Under the pieces are notes generated by a model. That model was not told the DNA's origin. It ran no database searches and worked only from the letters and a program-made list of their open reading frames with translations. Made by a program: the position numbers and the translations under genes. From positions 1,007,001 to 1,071,000 of the forward strand of contig NC_081815.1 in NCBI RefSeq assembly GCF_030704535.1: a stretch of DNA of 64,000 nucleotides, read 5' to 3'. Below, one piece after another: positions 1-11,600 of the stretch. Every line of letters starts with the position of its first letter. Position 1 is the first letter of the stretch. Source of the stretch: Vitis vinifera (taxonomy: Eukaryota; Streptophyta; Magnoliopsida; Vitales; Vitaceae).

Positions 1-181
1 AACTAAGAAAAAGTTTATGGCAACATAGAACTTTATACACATATATGTATATACATTTAAAAAGCCTCAATAAGACAATAAAAACTTATAGGAAAGGGAC
101 TTTTGTGATGCAAGAAATATAATTCATCTTCATTCAGGACGCATGTATTCTTTACACATAGACCTCGATAAGGGATAAACT

Positions 182-700
182 CATAGTTTTAAAAGGCTCA
201 AGGCGCACCAAGGCGCAAAGTAGTCCTAGAGCCTGAGGCGCAAGGCGCACCTAAGGCGTGGGCTTTAGTGAAGTGAGGCGCACCCTAATTTACATATATT
301 ATTCCTCTATTTTTCTCCTATTTTTCCTCCTCTTCTTCGTCTTCTTCACTTCTCCACTACACGGCTGAGGCTAGGGCAAAATTTGGGAGAGTTGTCGGGT
401 TGAAAACAACCAAAAAAGGGGGCTGGAAGGGAAAACAGGGCCAAAACGACGTCGTTTTGACCCTTTTTAAAGATGTCTAAAACGACATTGTTTTGATCCC
501 AAAAAATAAAAAAAGAAGTTAGGGCTTCTCTCTGCCCTCTGCAACCCGACGCCGGAGAAGAAGAAGAAGAAGAAGAAGGAGAAGGAGAAGGAGAAGGAGA
601 AGAAGGAAGTAGGGGATCGAAGCGCACTCGTGGACTGCGTCGCGCCTTCGTGAAGGGGCGTCGCGCCGCCCGGAGCCTAAGGCGCGCCTTTTACAACTAT
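182..700. mobile_element. Non-autonomous Mutator-like MITE in the last visible CTR9 intron
   Basis: The ends are inverted repeats: the left end from 183 reads ATAGTTTTAAAAGGC and the reverse complement of the right end reads ATAGTTGTAAAAGGC. A near-perfect 9-bp direct repeat flanks the element (GGATAAACT at 173-181, GGATAAGCT at 701-709), the target-site size typical of Mutator-like elements. Inside are many copies of a GC-rich AAGGCGC word, a GAA/GGA microsatellite (about 556-606) and a perfect palindrome at 442-459. I see no transposase. It lies in the CTR9 intron that runs off the left edge. Confidence 0.55.
442..459. repeat. Perfect 18-bp palindrome centred on GACGTC
   Basis: CAAAACGACGTCGTTTTG equals its own reverse complement and contains an ACGT core of the kind plant bZIP factors bind. 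A decayed copy lies about 35 bp downstream (478-493, AAAACGACATTGTTTT). Both are inside the MITE at 182-700. Confidence 0.5.
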
Positions 701-902
701 GGATAAGCTAGTGTTTTTATTTTCCTTCTTTTCTGAAAATTGAACCCACATTCTTCCCAAACCTCCTATCTTTGCAACACCACCTTAAACCACATGCATC
801 CTAATTTTCAAGCAATCCCTTAATCTTTGTCATATCATATCTAACCTCCTTGGCCAACATTCTCCCATTTCAACCTTATTACTTCCATGTTCCTTCAACT
901 GT

Positions 903-1088
903 CTTTTTTTTTTTTTTGGATAGGTAAAAAGCAAAATATGTTTTAAAAAAACACTTGGAAAAGGCACACCAAGCACACACGGAGTATACAAAACATGCTA
1001 AAAAGCAAGCAAAGGAAAAGAGAAACAAATCACAGCCCAATACAAAAACAACGCCCTAAAGTTCTAGAAAAACAGTCCATCTGTCTTA
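903..1088 (-). mobile_element. LINE 3'-end fragment, minus strand
   Basis: A poly-T run at 903-917 followed by GGATAGGTAAAAAG is the reverse complement of a LINE 3' end (ACCTATCC plus poly-A), the same tail seen in the other LINE copies here. The sequence to about 1088 resembles their 3' untranslated part. No target-site duplication was found, so the right boundary is approximate. Confidence 0.45.
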
Positions 1089-1103
1089 ATATCCTGTGTG
1101 TTA

Positions 1104-1518
1104 AGTGGGTCCTCCCAGAAACTGTAAAGGAGACTTTAATCTCCTGGAGGGGCTCATTTGTAGGGAAGAAAAGGAAAAAGATTTGGAAATCCATTCCGTT
1201 ATGTATTTTTTGGACGGTTTGGAGGGAGAGGAATAGGTTAGCTTTTAGGGGGGGTGAGTTGAATATTCAGAAATTAAAGTATTCTTTTGTCTGTAACTTG
1301 TGGAATTGGGCCAAAGTGTATCTAGGTGAGGAGTCTTTCTCCCTCATAGGTTTTTTGGAGTGGATAGCTTCCACTTAAGGGGAGGTAGTTTCTTTCTGGT
1401 CCTTTTTCTTTTTTGAGGCTTTAGCCGCCTTGTATACTCCCTGTATGCTTTGTGGCGTTTAGCCCGTTCTATAATATATATCTTGCTTACTTATCAAAAA
1501 AAAAAAAAAAAAAAAAAA
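1104..1518 (+). mobile_element. 5'-truncated LINE insertion with 15-bp target-site duplication
   Basis: An identical 15-bp direct repeat (ATATCCTGTGTGTTA) lies at 1089-1103 and 1519-1533. The inserted sequence encodes the end of a LINE ORF2, including the zinc-binding reverse-transcriptase tail region (CIFWTVWRERNRLAF, stop at 1376-1378), then a 3' untranslated region and a poly-A tail at about 1497-1519. Only the last 415 bp of the element were inserted, as expected from target-primed reverse transcription. It sits in the last visible intron of CTR9, antisense to that gene. Confidence 0.75.
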
Positions 1519-1599
1519 ATATCCTGTGTGTTATAGTCATTCATGGGTGCAATGTTTCATAAATGAGAATTATGTACCATAAAGTAGTTTTTTTGTACA

Positions 1600-1730
1600 T
1601 CTTTATGGACAGTTTTTTGTTTTACTTGTAAGGGGGTGAGTATTTCCCTTTCTTTTCTGCACATCTTGAGTCGCTATTTTAGCGCCTCTTAGCAATACAA
1701 TTATTCTCTTAGTTATCAAAAATAAATAAA
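1600..1730 (+). mobile_element. Probable LINE 3'-end remnant
   Basis: A TAGTTATCAAAAATAAATAAATAAAT tail resembles the CTTATCAAAAA tails of the other plus-strand LINE copies, and the preceding 100 bp has similar composition to their 3' untranslated regions. No coding remnant or target-site duplication was seen. Confidence 0.3.
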
Positions 1731-1925
1731 TAAATGCACCGTAAAGTATTGTGAGGCCCATAAACACATGATGAAACCTTCTGTGCGAGTGTATGGGTGT
1801 TTATCAATCTCACAACTTAGTGGAATCAGTACTCCACTCTAGAGTATCCTATGTAATATTGTGAGCAATGCGGTCTTCCATATCCCCTTTTATGGGGATC
1901 AATCCTGGATAAAAATTATCACTGC

Positions 1926-2615
1926 CAAGTATCTACTACACATCCAAATCTACTCCTCCCTCATTTCTAAGTGTGAAACAATGTGTATACATCTGATTCA
2001 AAAAAAGAAAAACAACATGTATACATGTACTCATTTATTTTAATGTTAGGAGTACTGTATAGAAGCTCTCCTACATTTCAACTGGCTACATCACACCAGG
2101 CAAAAAGTGATTCAAGTGCCCTCTCCGAGAATATGTCAGAGATTTGGAAGACAGGTGGAAATAGTTCAGAGAAAACTTAAGAAATCAAAATTGCTAAGTT
2201 CAGATAGATGAAATATGAAAGGAAAGACGATGTGAGAAGGTTTAATAAATCAACCTCATCCGCAGTCAAGTATCTACTAGACATCCAAATCCACTGCTCC
2301 CTCATTTCTAAGTGTGAAAAACAATGTGTATACATCTGATCAAAAACAAAAAAGAAAAACAATGTGTATGCATATACTAATTTGTTTTAATGTTAGGGGT
2401 ACTGTATGCAAACTCTCCTACATGTCAACTAGCTATATCACATGAGGCAAAAAGTGATTCAAGTGACCTCTCTGAGAATGTGTCAGAGATTTGGAAGACA
2501 GGTGGAAATATTTCAGAGAAAACTTAAGAAATCAGAATTGATAAGTTTAGATAGATGAAAAAATAAAAGGAAAAACGATAAGGGAAGGTTTGATCAATTG
2601 ACCTCATCTGCAGTC
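1926..2615. repeat. Direct tandem duplication of about 345 bp spanning the CTR9 exon 20 donor
   Basis: Unit 1 (about 1926-2266) and unit 2 (about 2267-2615) align along nearly their whole length with scattered substitutions and small indels; both begin CAAGTATCTACTA and end with CCTCAT.GCAGTC. Unit 2 contains the last 13 coding bases and the splice donor of CTR9 exon 20. Unit 1 therefore holds a decayed second copy of that exon end and donor inside the next intron. Confidence 0.8.
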
Positions 2616-5600
2616 CTCTTTGTTTTTTGTAGGGTTGATGCTGAGAACTTTTGCATTGCAACACCTGCATCAAATCTCAGGGTGTAATTTGAAGGTGCCA
2701 AGTGGATGGCTCTCAGTAAAGTTTTTTTGCAGTCTTGCCACTGTTCAGCCTCATAATGAGTACGAGCTAGATAGAGAAGAACTTGACTATCTGTGTTATA
2801 ATAAAACTTCCTCAAGCAATTTTGATACTGCAAAATAATGACTGTGATCAACACATGCATGCAGCAATGAAAAAATCTTTAAAGAAAAGAAAAACATTGA
2901 GAGATAAAGAAAATAAATATCAACGCACCATTTTCACAGCCAATGCAAAATTTCCTTGGGCAAAATAAACATGTGCCAAGTTTATCCACACATCAGGCAT
3001 CTGGACAAAAACACTTCCACTTGCAGCTTCTTGAACCTACAACAATGAAAAACTAAAAACAACTCCTAACAAGTAAAATGTCATTCAAGATCGAAATTGG
3101 AAAACAGTCAGCTAACCTGTGTAAAAATATCTTTTGAAACATCAAAGTGGCCTTTTTCTGCCAAGACCACTCCCGCTCCATTGGCCGCATATAAATTAGC
3201 ATTATGCTGAACCAGAACCTGTCATTATAGAATATTAAAGACAACATAGATTGTCTTACAGTGTATAAATGTGCAACAAAAATTCATGTAGAGAGCAAGA
3301 AAAGAGCCTAGGATGGAATGCAAAAGATCACGATCACAAGCAAACCATAGGATAAATTTCAAATCGAAATTTCCATCCTTGGTGTTAAAGGTTACAAATC
3401 ACAATTCAGAAGACAATATTTAATATTGAAGCTAAGTGAAAGCTAATATGCACAAGCAAACCACAACAAAGCAGTGAGCAAGAATGTGTTAAACTAGGTG
3501 ATGTGAATAGATGAAAATAAAAAATAAACCTAGTTTTTTCCAGATGCTAAACAGGATTTCCAATCAGGTAATGAGCACTATCAGTGGAAACTTTCTCGGG
3601 CAAGGGTTAGTTAAGGAGCTTCACAAATAACAAAAACAGGTTTAGTGGAGGAGAAACTTTATCTTGAAAGGCACAGGAGTTGTACCAGTGTAGTGTCAGT
3701 AAAAGTTGTAAGGCACTTAGGGCAGAAGATTGAGCACATAGAGATCCAATGACAGTTACACAAAGTTGAAAATTCATAAATAGTTTATCATAACATTCAC
3801 CTAGCTTGAGGAGGCAGTTCTCTGTTGTGTTCCACGAAAGCTTTATCATAGACACCTGGGTCCCAAATGGACACCTTTCATTTATGGAAAATGAAAGTTC
3901 CCTCTTACTTGTACCAAGGATATATAGACATTGAAGCTGAAGAAAGTTCATTCCTTATTCAAGCATTCAGGAAACATTTCCTCTGCATTGTATTATTGGA
4001 CCCCATCCTACTTCACTAAAACCAAGTCCTCTTCAGGGAAAGTGGTACCATGTATATTGGCCAGTTAGACAAATATAACAGGTGCTGAAGCTGAAGAAAG
4101 GAATGTGCTTCCTGTGCAAGTTGAGAAGCCCTTTTTGTCCGTGGAAAATGCCATGGTATTTGTTTGAGTCCTTGAGTTATTTTATTTTCTCTTATACTTG
4201 TATTACATTCTTTAGTTAAGGTTCCAATGTTTTAAAGTAGGGAAAATTTCAAATACTGTAGTGAGTACTACTAGCACTATTGTCTTTTTGAGCCTTTTCT
4301 GATTAACTTTTAATTTATATAGTTTGACTCAAGAAATAAATCAATTAGTATTTGAGGTTTCACTTTACAAAAGGCATGTAATCAGATTACAAAAAATGGG
4401 AGACAAATGGGTAGAGAAAGGGCAAGGAAGTGGTAGTGGATGTTAAAACTTTTGAATTCTTCCAATGGGAGGCAAAGGCAGGCTTAAAGTGAAGATTGTC
4501 GAGCAGGGAAAAATCGACTCAAGGTGGATCAAACTGAGCAAAAGGTGTTTAGCTTGGTTGCTGGATGTGATGGACTGCTGCTGCAGAAGGAAGCAGAAGA
4601 TCCCTTTTTTTGGGGAGCCAAAGAATAATGGAGTGTGGTTCAGGACTGAGATGAGGCATAACCATGTGGATAGGAATCTGCTCTTTCTTCTTTTTTTTTG
4701 ATAGACAAAAAAGCTTGTATTAAGAAGCGCCAAAAAAAAGGGGGCGCACCCAACATATACAGGCAGTACACACAAAAAAACAACCCAAGCACCAGAAAAG
4801 AAAGAAGAAACCTAAAAAAAAAGCAAGACTAGCCACAATAAGGAGACTCCAGAAAATTCAGATGCGATGGGATCTCCAAATCCAGCAACTGTTTGGACCA
4901 CTCCACAAGGGATCTGAAAAAGAGAACCCTCAGTCTTTGGTCCAACACTTCTTCGTCTTCAAAGATCCTTCAGTTGCACTCTCCCCAAATACACCAAAAT
5001 AAGCAAATCAGAGCCAGCCACCAAACTGCTCTTTTTGGTGCCATCTAAGGATTCAATAAAATACTTTCTTAGCTTTCAAGAGGATTTGATCTCCTGGGAT
5101 GGGCTGCCATTCCATTGGAAATCAGGATTATTTTTTTTTTAATCAGAGAAAATCTGGGATTTGGGTGTCTTGATTTCTGAAATATCTAGTGTTAGATCTC
5201 ATCCAGTCAAGAACTTGTCCATCCCAAGGAAAGGAAAGTCAGAGCTGATGATATCAGATGGGTTGAGCTTCAAGGAGGTGGGAAAAAGACAAGAAAAGAG
5301 ATCAAGGGAAGGGGTGTGGAGATGGCAGTTGAAGACATAGAAAATAGAATTAATCCCTCACTCATTGCCTGGTAGGTTCGTGGGGAACAACAGGGGAGCT
5401 GATGCCAGAAAGATATGAAGTGGAGGAGTGGCTGAACCATGTGTGGAAAGACTTGGGTAGGGTAAAGGTGGTAGGTCTTAGCAGTTCCCTTTTTATTTGA
5501 ATTCTCCTCCCATACAGCTACAAATAGGGTTCTGAAATCAGAGGGTTTCATCTTAAGGGGAAAGTATTTCTGTTGGATGTCTGGGTGGCAACAACTGGGT

Positions 5601-8600
5601 GATCTAGAAATGAATTTCATTCTGGTGAATCCTGGATGTGCCTCATGGGTGTACCGGCCCATTTATGGGGGAGAAACTCCTTTAAGAAAGTGGGCGGTGC
5701 TTGCAATGGTTTTGTAGCAGAGAGCAAAGACACTGCTTACTAACAGCAGCTTCAATAGGGACGAATCCTGGTGAAAAATAATTGGAAGGACACCCCTGAT
5801 AGGGTCGTCTTAGTTAATTGCTATTGCCTTTGCAAGCAAGCAGCTGATCTGGCAGAGCATGTATTGATCCACTGCATGGTGGATTCTAGCCTTTGAGGTT
5901 TTACAAAGTTAGCAAGGTGCCTTTATCGGATCCAGCCTACAGAACAGTTTGGACATCAATTCCTCTTTATCTGTTCTTGAATGTTTGAAAGGAGCGAAAC
6001 CTTAGAACCTTTTAAAGATTTGATAAGTTAATTTTGGCAGCAAAGAACTCTTTCCTTAAAGGCTTGTTCTGATGGTCATTGGGAGATATGAACAGTAGAA
6101 CTCTTGGTGATTTTGTAGACATTCTTGAAGTGGGTTAGCATGTAGGGACCTTTTTCTTCCTTGTGACATATCTCATATACATAGTGTCTACTTGGTTTGC
6201 ACCTGGTAGGGACTTTTATTAGTATACTCCTTTGTTTGCCTATTTTAAAAAGGCATAATCAACCTTTTTGAAGTCAGAGAATATCCAATTGAAAACGGCA
6301 ATGCTATAGAGTTCTTTAGTAGTGATGGCCAAGACCTTCCTCTCTTTCATTTTCTTTTTCTCATCTTTTCATTCCTCCCTGATCACAGTGTTTTGCTGTT
6401 TAGAGCCAAATCAGATATTAAACAATTCCAAAAACCCTTTTAAACCCTAATCCTACTCCCAACCGCAAATCTACCAGTTCTTAATCATACATAAGCTATC
6501 TTACAATAAATCCTAATCATCGTATGATTAGATGTGAAACTGCATTTGGATCAAAACATAATCCAATCATCATAGGATTAGCTCAGAAACTGCATTTGGA
6601 TCAAAACATAACTGGATAAAATGTTGAAAACCAAAAATGTCATTTCCCTTAGGTGATAAATTCCTTAGTGGGCAGTTTCCAAACATCTATAGAGTAGTGA
6701 GGTTGAGAAACTCTGTATTTCCTCAATGCCAGTTTCCTCCTCCCCCTCTATATCTTACAACTTCAATTTTCACCATTTTACCTCTTAGAGCAAGAAATTG
6801 AGGAGCTAGCTCGTCTAATGTCTACTTTAGCCCATGTCTATTTGTCACCCACTTTTCCTGACATGAGAGTTTTGTCCTTGGAATCCTCAAGACATTCTCA
6901 GTTAACTCCTTTTTAATGCTATCTCCACTTTGACCAATTCAATTCCTTTTATTCTTGCAAATTTTATTTGGAAATCCAAAACTCCACCAAAAGTGAAGGC
7001 CTTTGCATAGGTTGTGGCAAATAAGAAGGTCAATACTAATTACTTGCTCTAATGGAAAGGAACATACAAAGCACTTAGCCTAAAATGGTGTGTTATGTGC
7101 AAGGGGATCGAGGAGTCTATAGATCATGTTTTTTTACATTGCACTGTAGCATTAACATTATGTTGTAGATTGTTCCAACTTGCAGGAATTGATTGGGTTT
7201 CACTAGAAAATTAGAGATGTTGATTATATCATTTGGAGATTTTGGGGGACTTCCTTGAGGCAGGACTCTTTGGTGCATTGTCAATCTCACTTTGATTTAG
7301 ACCATTTGGCGAGAAAAGAAAGAAAGGATTTTTTAAGATATGTGGAGGAGTTTAGAAGCAGTTTGGAACTTGTTTTATTTCTCTTCTTTACTGCGGGCTT
7401 CTACTGATGAAACTTTTGCAGGCATCCCTTTGAACCTCATTTTGCTAGATTGGAACCTGGTTTACAAAACCACAAGATTGATTAAGGAGTCACAGGGTGA
7501 ATGACTACCACCATCAATAGGTTTTGTCAAGCTAAATCTTGATGGATGTTCTTTAGGCAACCCAAGTCAGATAGGGATTGGAGGGTTGATTACAGATCAT
7601 TGTGGTAGAACATTAAGAGCATTCTCTAAACCTGTAGGTCAGGGTTTAGCCATTGCAAAAATTCTAACCCTTCTAGAAGGGTTGTCATTGGCAAAAGCAT
7701 TGGGTTTTTCCAAGTTTCTAGTAGAAGACGATTTTGCTGTTTTCATATCATGGGTGACTAAGAAAGAAAGGGACTCATGAAAGTTTTAACGGGTGATTAC
7801 GCCAGATTATTTGCATTTCTTTAGAGTTAGGATGTTCCATCTCTTAGACTTCTCACTTAGGATATGATACAACAAATGCATTAGCCAAACATAGAGCAAG
7901 ACATTTGGTTTTTTTTGTAGGAGATTTTATACCTTTGTGAATTGTACATTTTTTTTTTTTTTTTTTTTTGTGAATTGTACTTATATTTGACTTTTTGGAC
8001 TATCATACACTTATCCATCTTTTTTATCTTTCTTTCTATAGAGGACTGGGTACTTCTTGAAAGGTTTGCTCATTGTTCTTTGTACTTAATATTTCAATAC
8101 AATAAATCATTGTTTCTTATCAAATAATGCACCAAAAATGCTCTCATTGACTATGTAAATTCAATAAAAAACTAGAAAAGCCACGTAATTAAAGGAAAAG
8201 ACAACAAAAAATTAAGCTTACAAGAAAGGATAAAACATACTCTTGTGTAGAGTTCCTTGGCTTTCTCCAAATGAGTAGCTTCCAACTTGGGAGCTCTTTT
8301 CTCAGAGCGAATTGCCGCAAAGTAATTCCAGTTACCCTTACCAATGCCAAAACATGCATATGAGAAGCCTATAATATTATATAATAAAAATTTGCTAATG
8401 ATGATAGTGATTACGAAAACAAAGCCACCAACAACAAAAAAAACCAATAATGATAAATGTACTGTCCACCAGAACCACAAGAGATGCAGATATGCAAAAC
8501 TAAATTGCTAGTAATCCATCTTCAACAATACCTTTGGTAACACTAAAAGCCACCACTTTGTGAAACAATGCCACGATATCTTATTTATGCAATATATTTA

Positions 8601-11600
8601 AGCAGAGACGGACCTCTTTCATCTTACCAGCATTCAATTACCAAAAAGAACTATCCACTTCTTTGCAACTTAAACTAAAGAAATGTGATAAAATCATAGC
8701 ACCCCTTAACTACCACACTGAACTACCCACCACAACCATGGACTCTCCACAACTCTCAATCAACATGGGTGAGAGTCATGCATGCACTCATGCACATTTT
8801 GAATTTTTTTTTTTATATAAACAAAGACTTAAATAAAAATTAACAGAGCCACAAGAAAAAAGCAGCAATATACACGCACCAAAGAGAGAGTGGCATACGA
8901 ATCCTTCCCATCAGTTGCATCACTGGCAGAGCGGAAGGTCTCTTTCGCCTTAACCCAGTCATCATTTTTAAGCTCCAAGTCACCAAGCATACATAATGAA
9001 TTTGGGCCCTTATCATTCACCTTCAGGGCATCACCAACCTATGACATAAATATCACATTATAAGCAATACATGTATGTATGCATCTAAAGAATATCAGAT
9101 ATGGGAATGCTACAGGGCCAATAACAACCAGCTCAATGCTCAATTGAATGTTATTTCGAGCTTTTGCAATTGCAGCAAGCCGCAGATAAGCATCTATATA
9201 ATCAGGAAACTGCAATAAAAGGTAGCAAGGTCAGCAAAAATATCAAGCAGCCAGTATGAATAAACATGAACCAGATCATGAAACTTGAGAAAAGTTGTAA
9301 AAAAAACCATGCATATTCAGAGCACAAAATATTTAACAGCAGTTACAACACATCATTTATCAAATTGATAAATAGAAATTTGATGTTATTGACAAAAGAA
9401 TAAACAGGCTGACAAAAAGGTTAAGCAGTCAATGAGAAAAATATGGACCAAGCAATGAAACATCAGAAATTTTTTTATAAAAATATGCATATTCAACCCA
9501 GAAAACATTGAGCATAATTTACAAAAAATCGTATTACCAAATTTATAAGTAGGAAAATTTTCAAGACTCAAAATGCGAGTGAAATAAACTACAGTTTGAA
9601 AAGGGGCAAAGTTTATATTATTTTTGTAATTCAACTAGGATTGAGATATATTCAACTTTGTGTTTAAAAAGGGGCAAAGTTTATAGTGAATGCATTGATG
9701 GATGACAATAAGAAACCATTTCAAAAATATGTATTCACCAATACAAGTAACATAACAGGCACGCATATCTAAAGAACATCCCAGTTTTTTTTCTTTTTTT
9801 TTTTTGGATAAGTAAAACAGGTATTGAAATAATAAAAAGGTATACACAACGTGTACATATACACAAAACCACTAAGGGAAATAACACAACTACACCCTAC
9901 GGGGAACCTAACCACTCCACAAAATCTATCAAAGAAGTAATGCTATATCCCCCATGTACACTCTAACCCCATCCCAAAATAAATACAAAAAATAACTTTT
10001 AAAAGTTTAATCTAGGCACTTCCTATCCTCAAAAGCTCTCCTATTTCATTCCCTTCATATGGACCAAAAAATGCATAGGGGAGCAACTTTCCAAGCCTTT
10101 TTCCTCTTTTCTGCCAACCGGGACACCATTCCAACTTAGAAGCACCCCCCCTCACAAAAGAATGCATCACTCATTGAATATGAAGAAGAGCGCAAACCAA
10201 CTGCCACAATGTACTTGCTTTCGGACAATGCAAAAGTGAATGATCTCCCATTTCCTTTTCAACCTTGCACATGTAGCACCTGTTTGACATCCTCCATCCC
10301 CTTCTTCTAAGTTGATCCTATCTCAAAATCTTAACCCAAGTTGACTCCCAAGCAAAAAAGTCAGCTCTAACAGGGGCTAAGAGTTCCACAATGTACTGTA
10401 CGAGAAAGGCTTCGCTCTCCTACTTGCCAGAGAGGAGTAAAAGGACCGAACTGAAAAATCACCACCCTTAGTCTCCAACCAAACCATGGCATCAAAAGGA
10501 CCCAAAACGATGGAGTAGTTATGCAACCTCCCAAATAAGGCATCTACCTCATCTAACTCCCAATCATTGAATTGTCTAATAAACCTTGGTCCCCAACTAC
10601 CCTCATCCCAAACATCTACCACCCAGGCAGCCTTAAAAAGAAGTTATAGCATAAAGACCCGGGAACTCATTCCTCAATGACATATCACCACACCATCTAT
10701 TTTTTCAGAATTTTACCCGATTCCCTGAACCAACTTGAAGTCTTGTTTTATCTTTGAAGGCCTCCCTACCATTTCTAATTGTCTTCCATATTCCTACACC
10801 ATACCTCCCTCTCACCTCCTTTGTGCACCACTCCCCCTCCTGAATCCTATACTTACCAACAATTATCCATTTCCAAAGAGGGTTCCTTTCCTTCACAAAT
10901 CTCCAAGACCATTTACCCAAAAATGCCTTATTAAAGAGAGGAAGACTTCTAAAACCCAAACCCTCATTTTGCTTCTTCAAACACCAAATTGACTAATTAA
11001 CCAAATGAAGCTTTTTCTCCAACTCCCCTCCTCCCCACAGGAAATCTCTTTGAATTTTTTTCAATCTAGCCACCATTCTTTTGGGGATAACAAATAGGGA
11101 CATAAAGTAAATGGGCAAACTAGATAAAGTACACTTAATCGCCATCTGCCTTCCACCTTTTAGCATACTAAAGAACATCCCAATTATAATCTAATGAAGT
11201 AAAAGATATTTAGAGATTAGTAATCCTCCTCAAAGAAAATCTTCCAAAATTTCTCAAATTTTTATGAAGAGAAAGTTTGTCTCTGAAATTTGCTTTGAAA
11301 GCACCGGGTCCAAACTTCCCCATGCAAACCATCCCCAACAACCCCCCTCCCCCAAGAAAAAAAGGAGCCTTCATTTTCTCATTCCATGGTTATATTTACA
11401 TATCTAAGTTAATTGAGAATTAGGCCTTCCTCATTTTCCACATGCCACACCTCAACTTTTGCTAACACGATGAAGGAAGCATGCGTCCCACTGTGAATAA
11501 TACATTTAGCATTACTAGTATCTAGGAATATCAGTGAAAGATTGCTTCAGTTAAAAATTGCATATGGATACCTTAAACAAGATTAAGCGGTACAATATGC

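Noticed and set aside
346..627. Minus-strand open frame of 93 codons rich in Ser/Pro
   Set aside because: It is a read-through of the GGA/GAA microsatellite inside the MITE; there is no domain or codon bias.
2177..2362. Minus-strand frame reading ...LTADEVDLLN as an extra CTR9 exon
   Set aside because: Only the last few codons resemble CTR9; it comes from the duplicated exon 20 end and lacks a matching upstream exon.
4443..5662. Several open frames of 78-130 codons in CTR9 intron 17
   Set aside because: They resemble no known family, overlap each other on both strands, and lie among decayed repeats in an intron.
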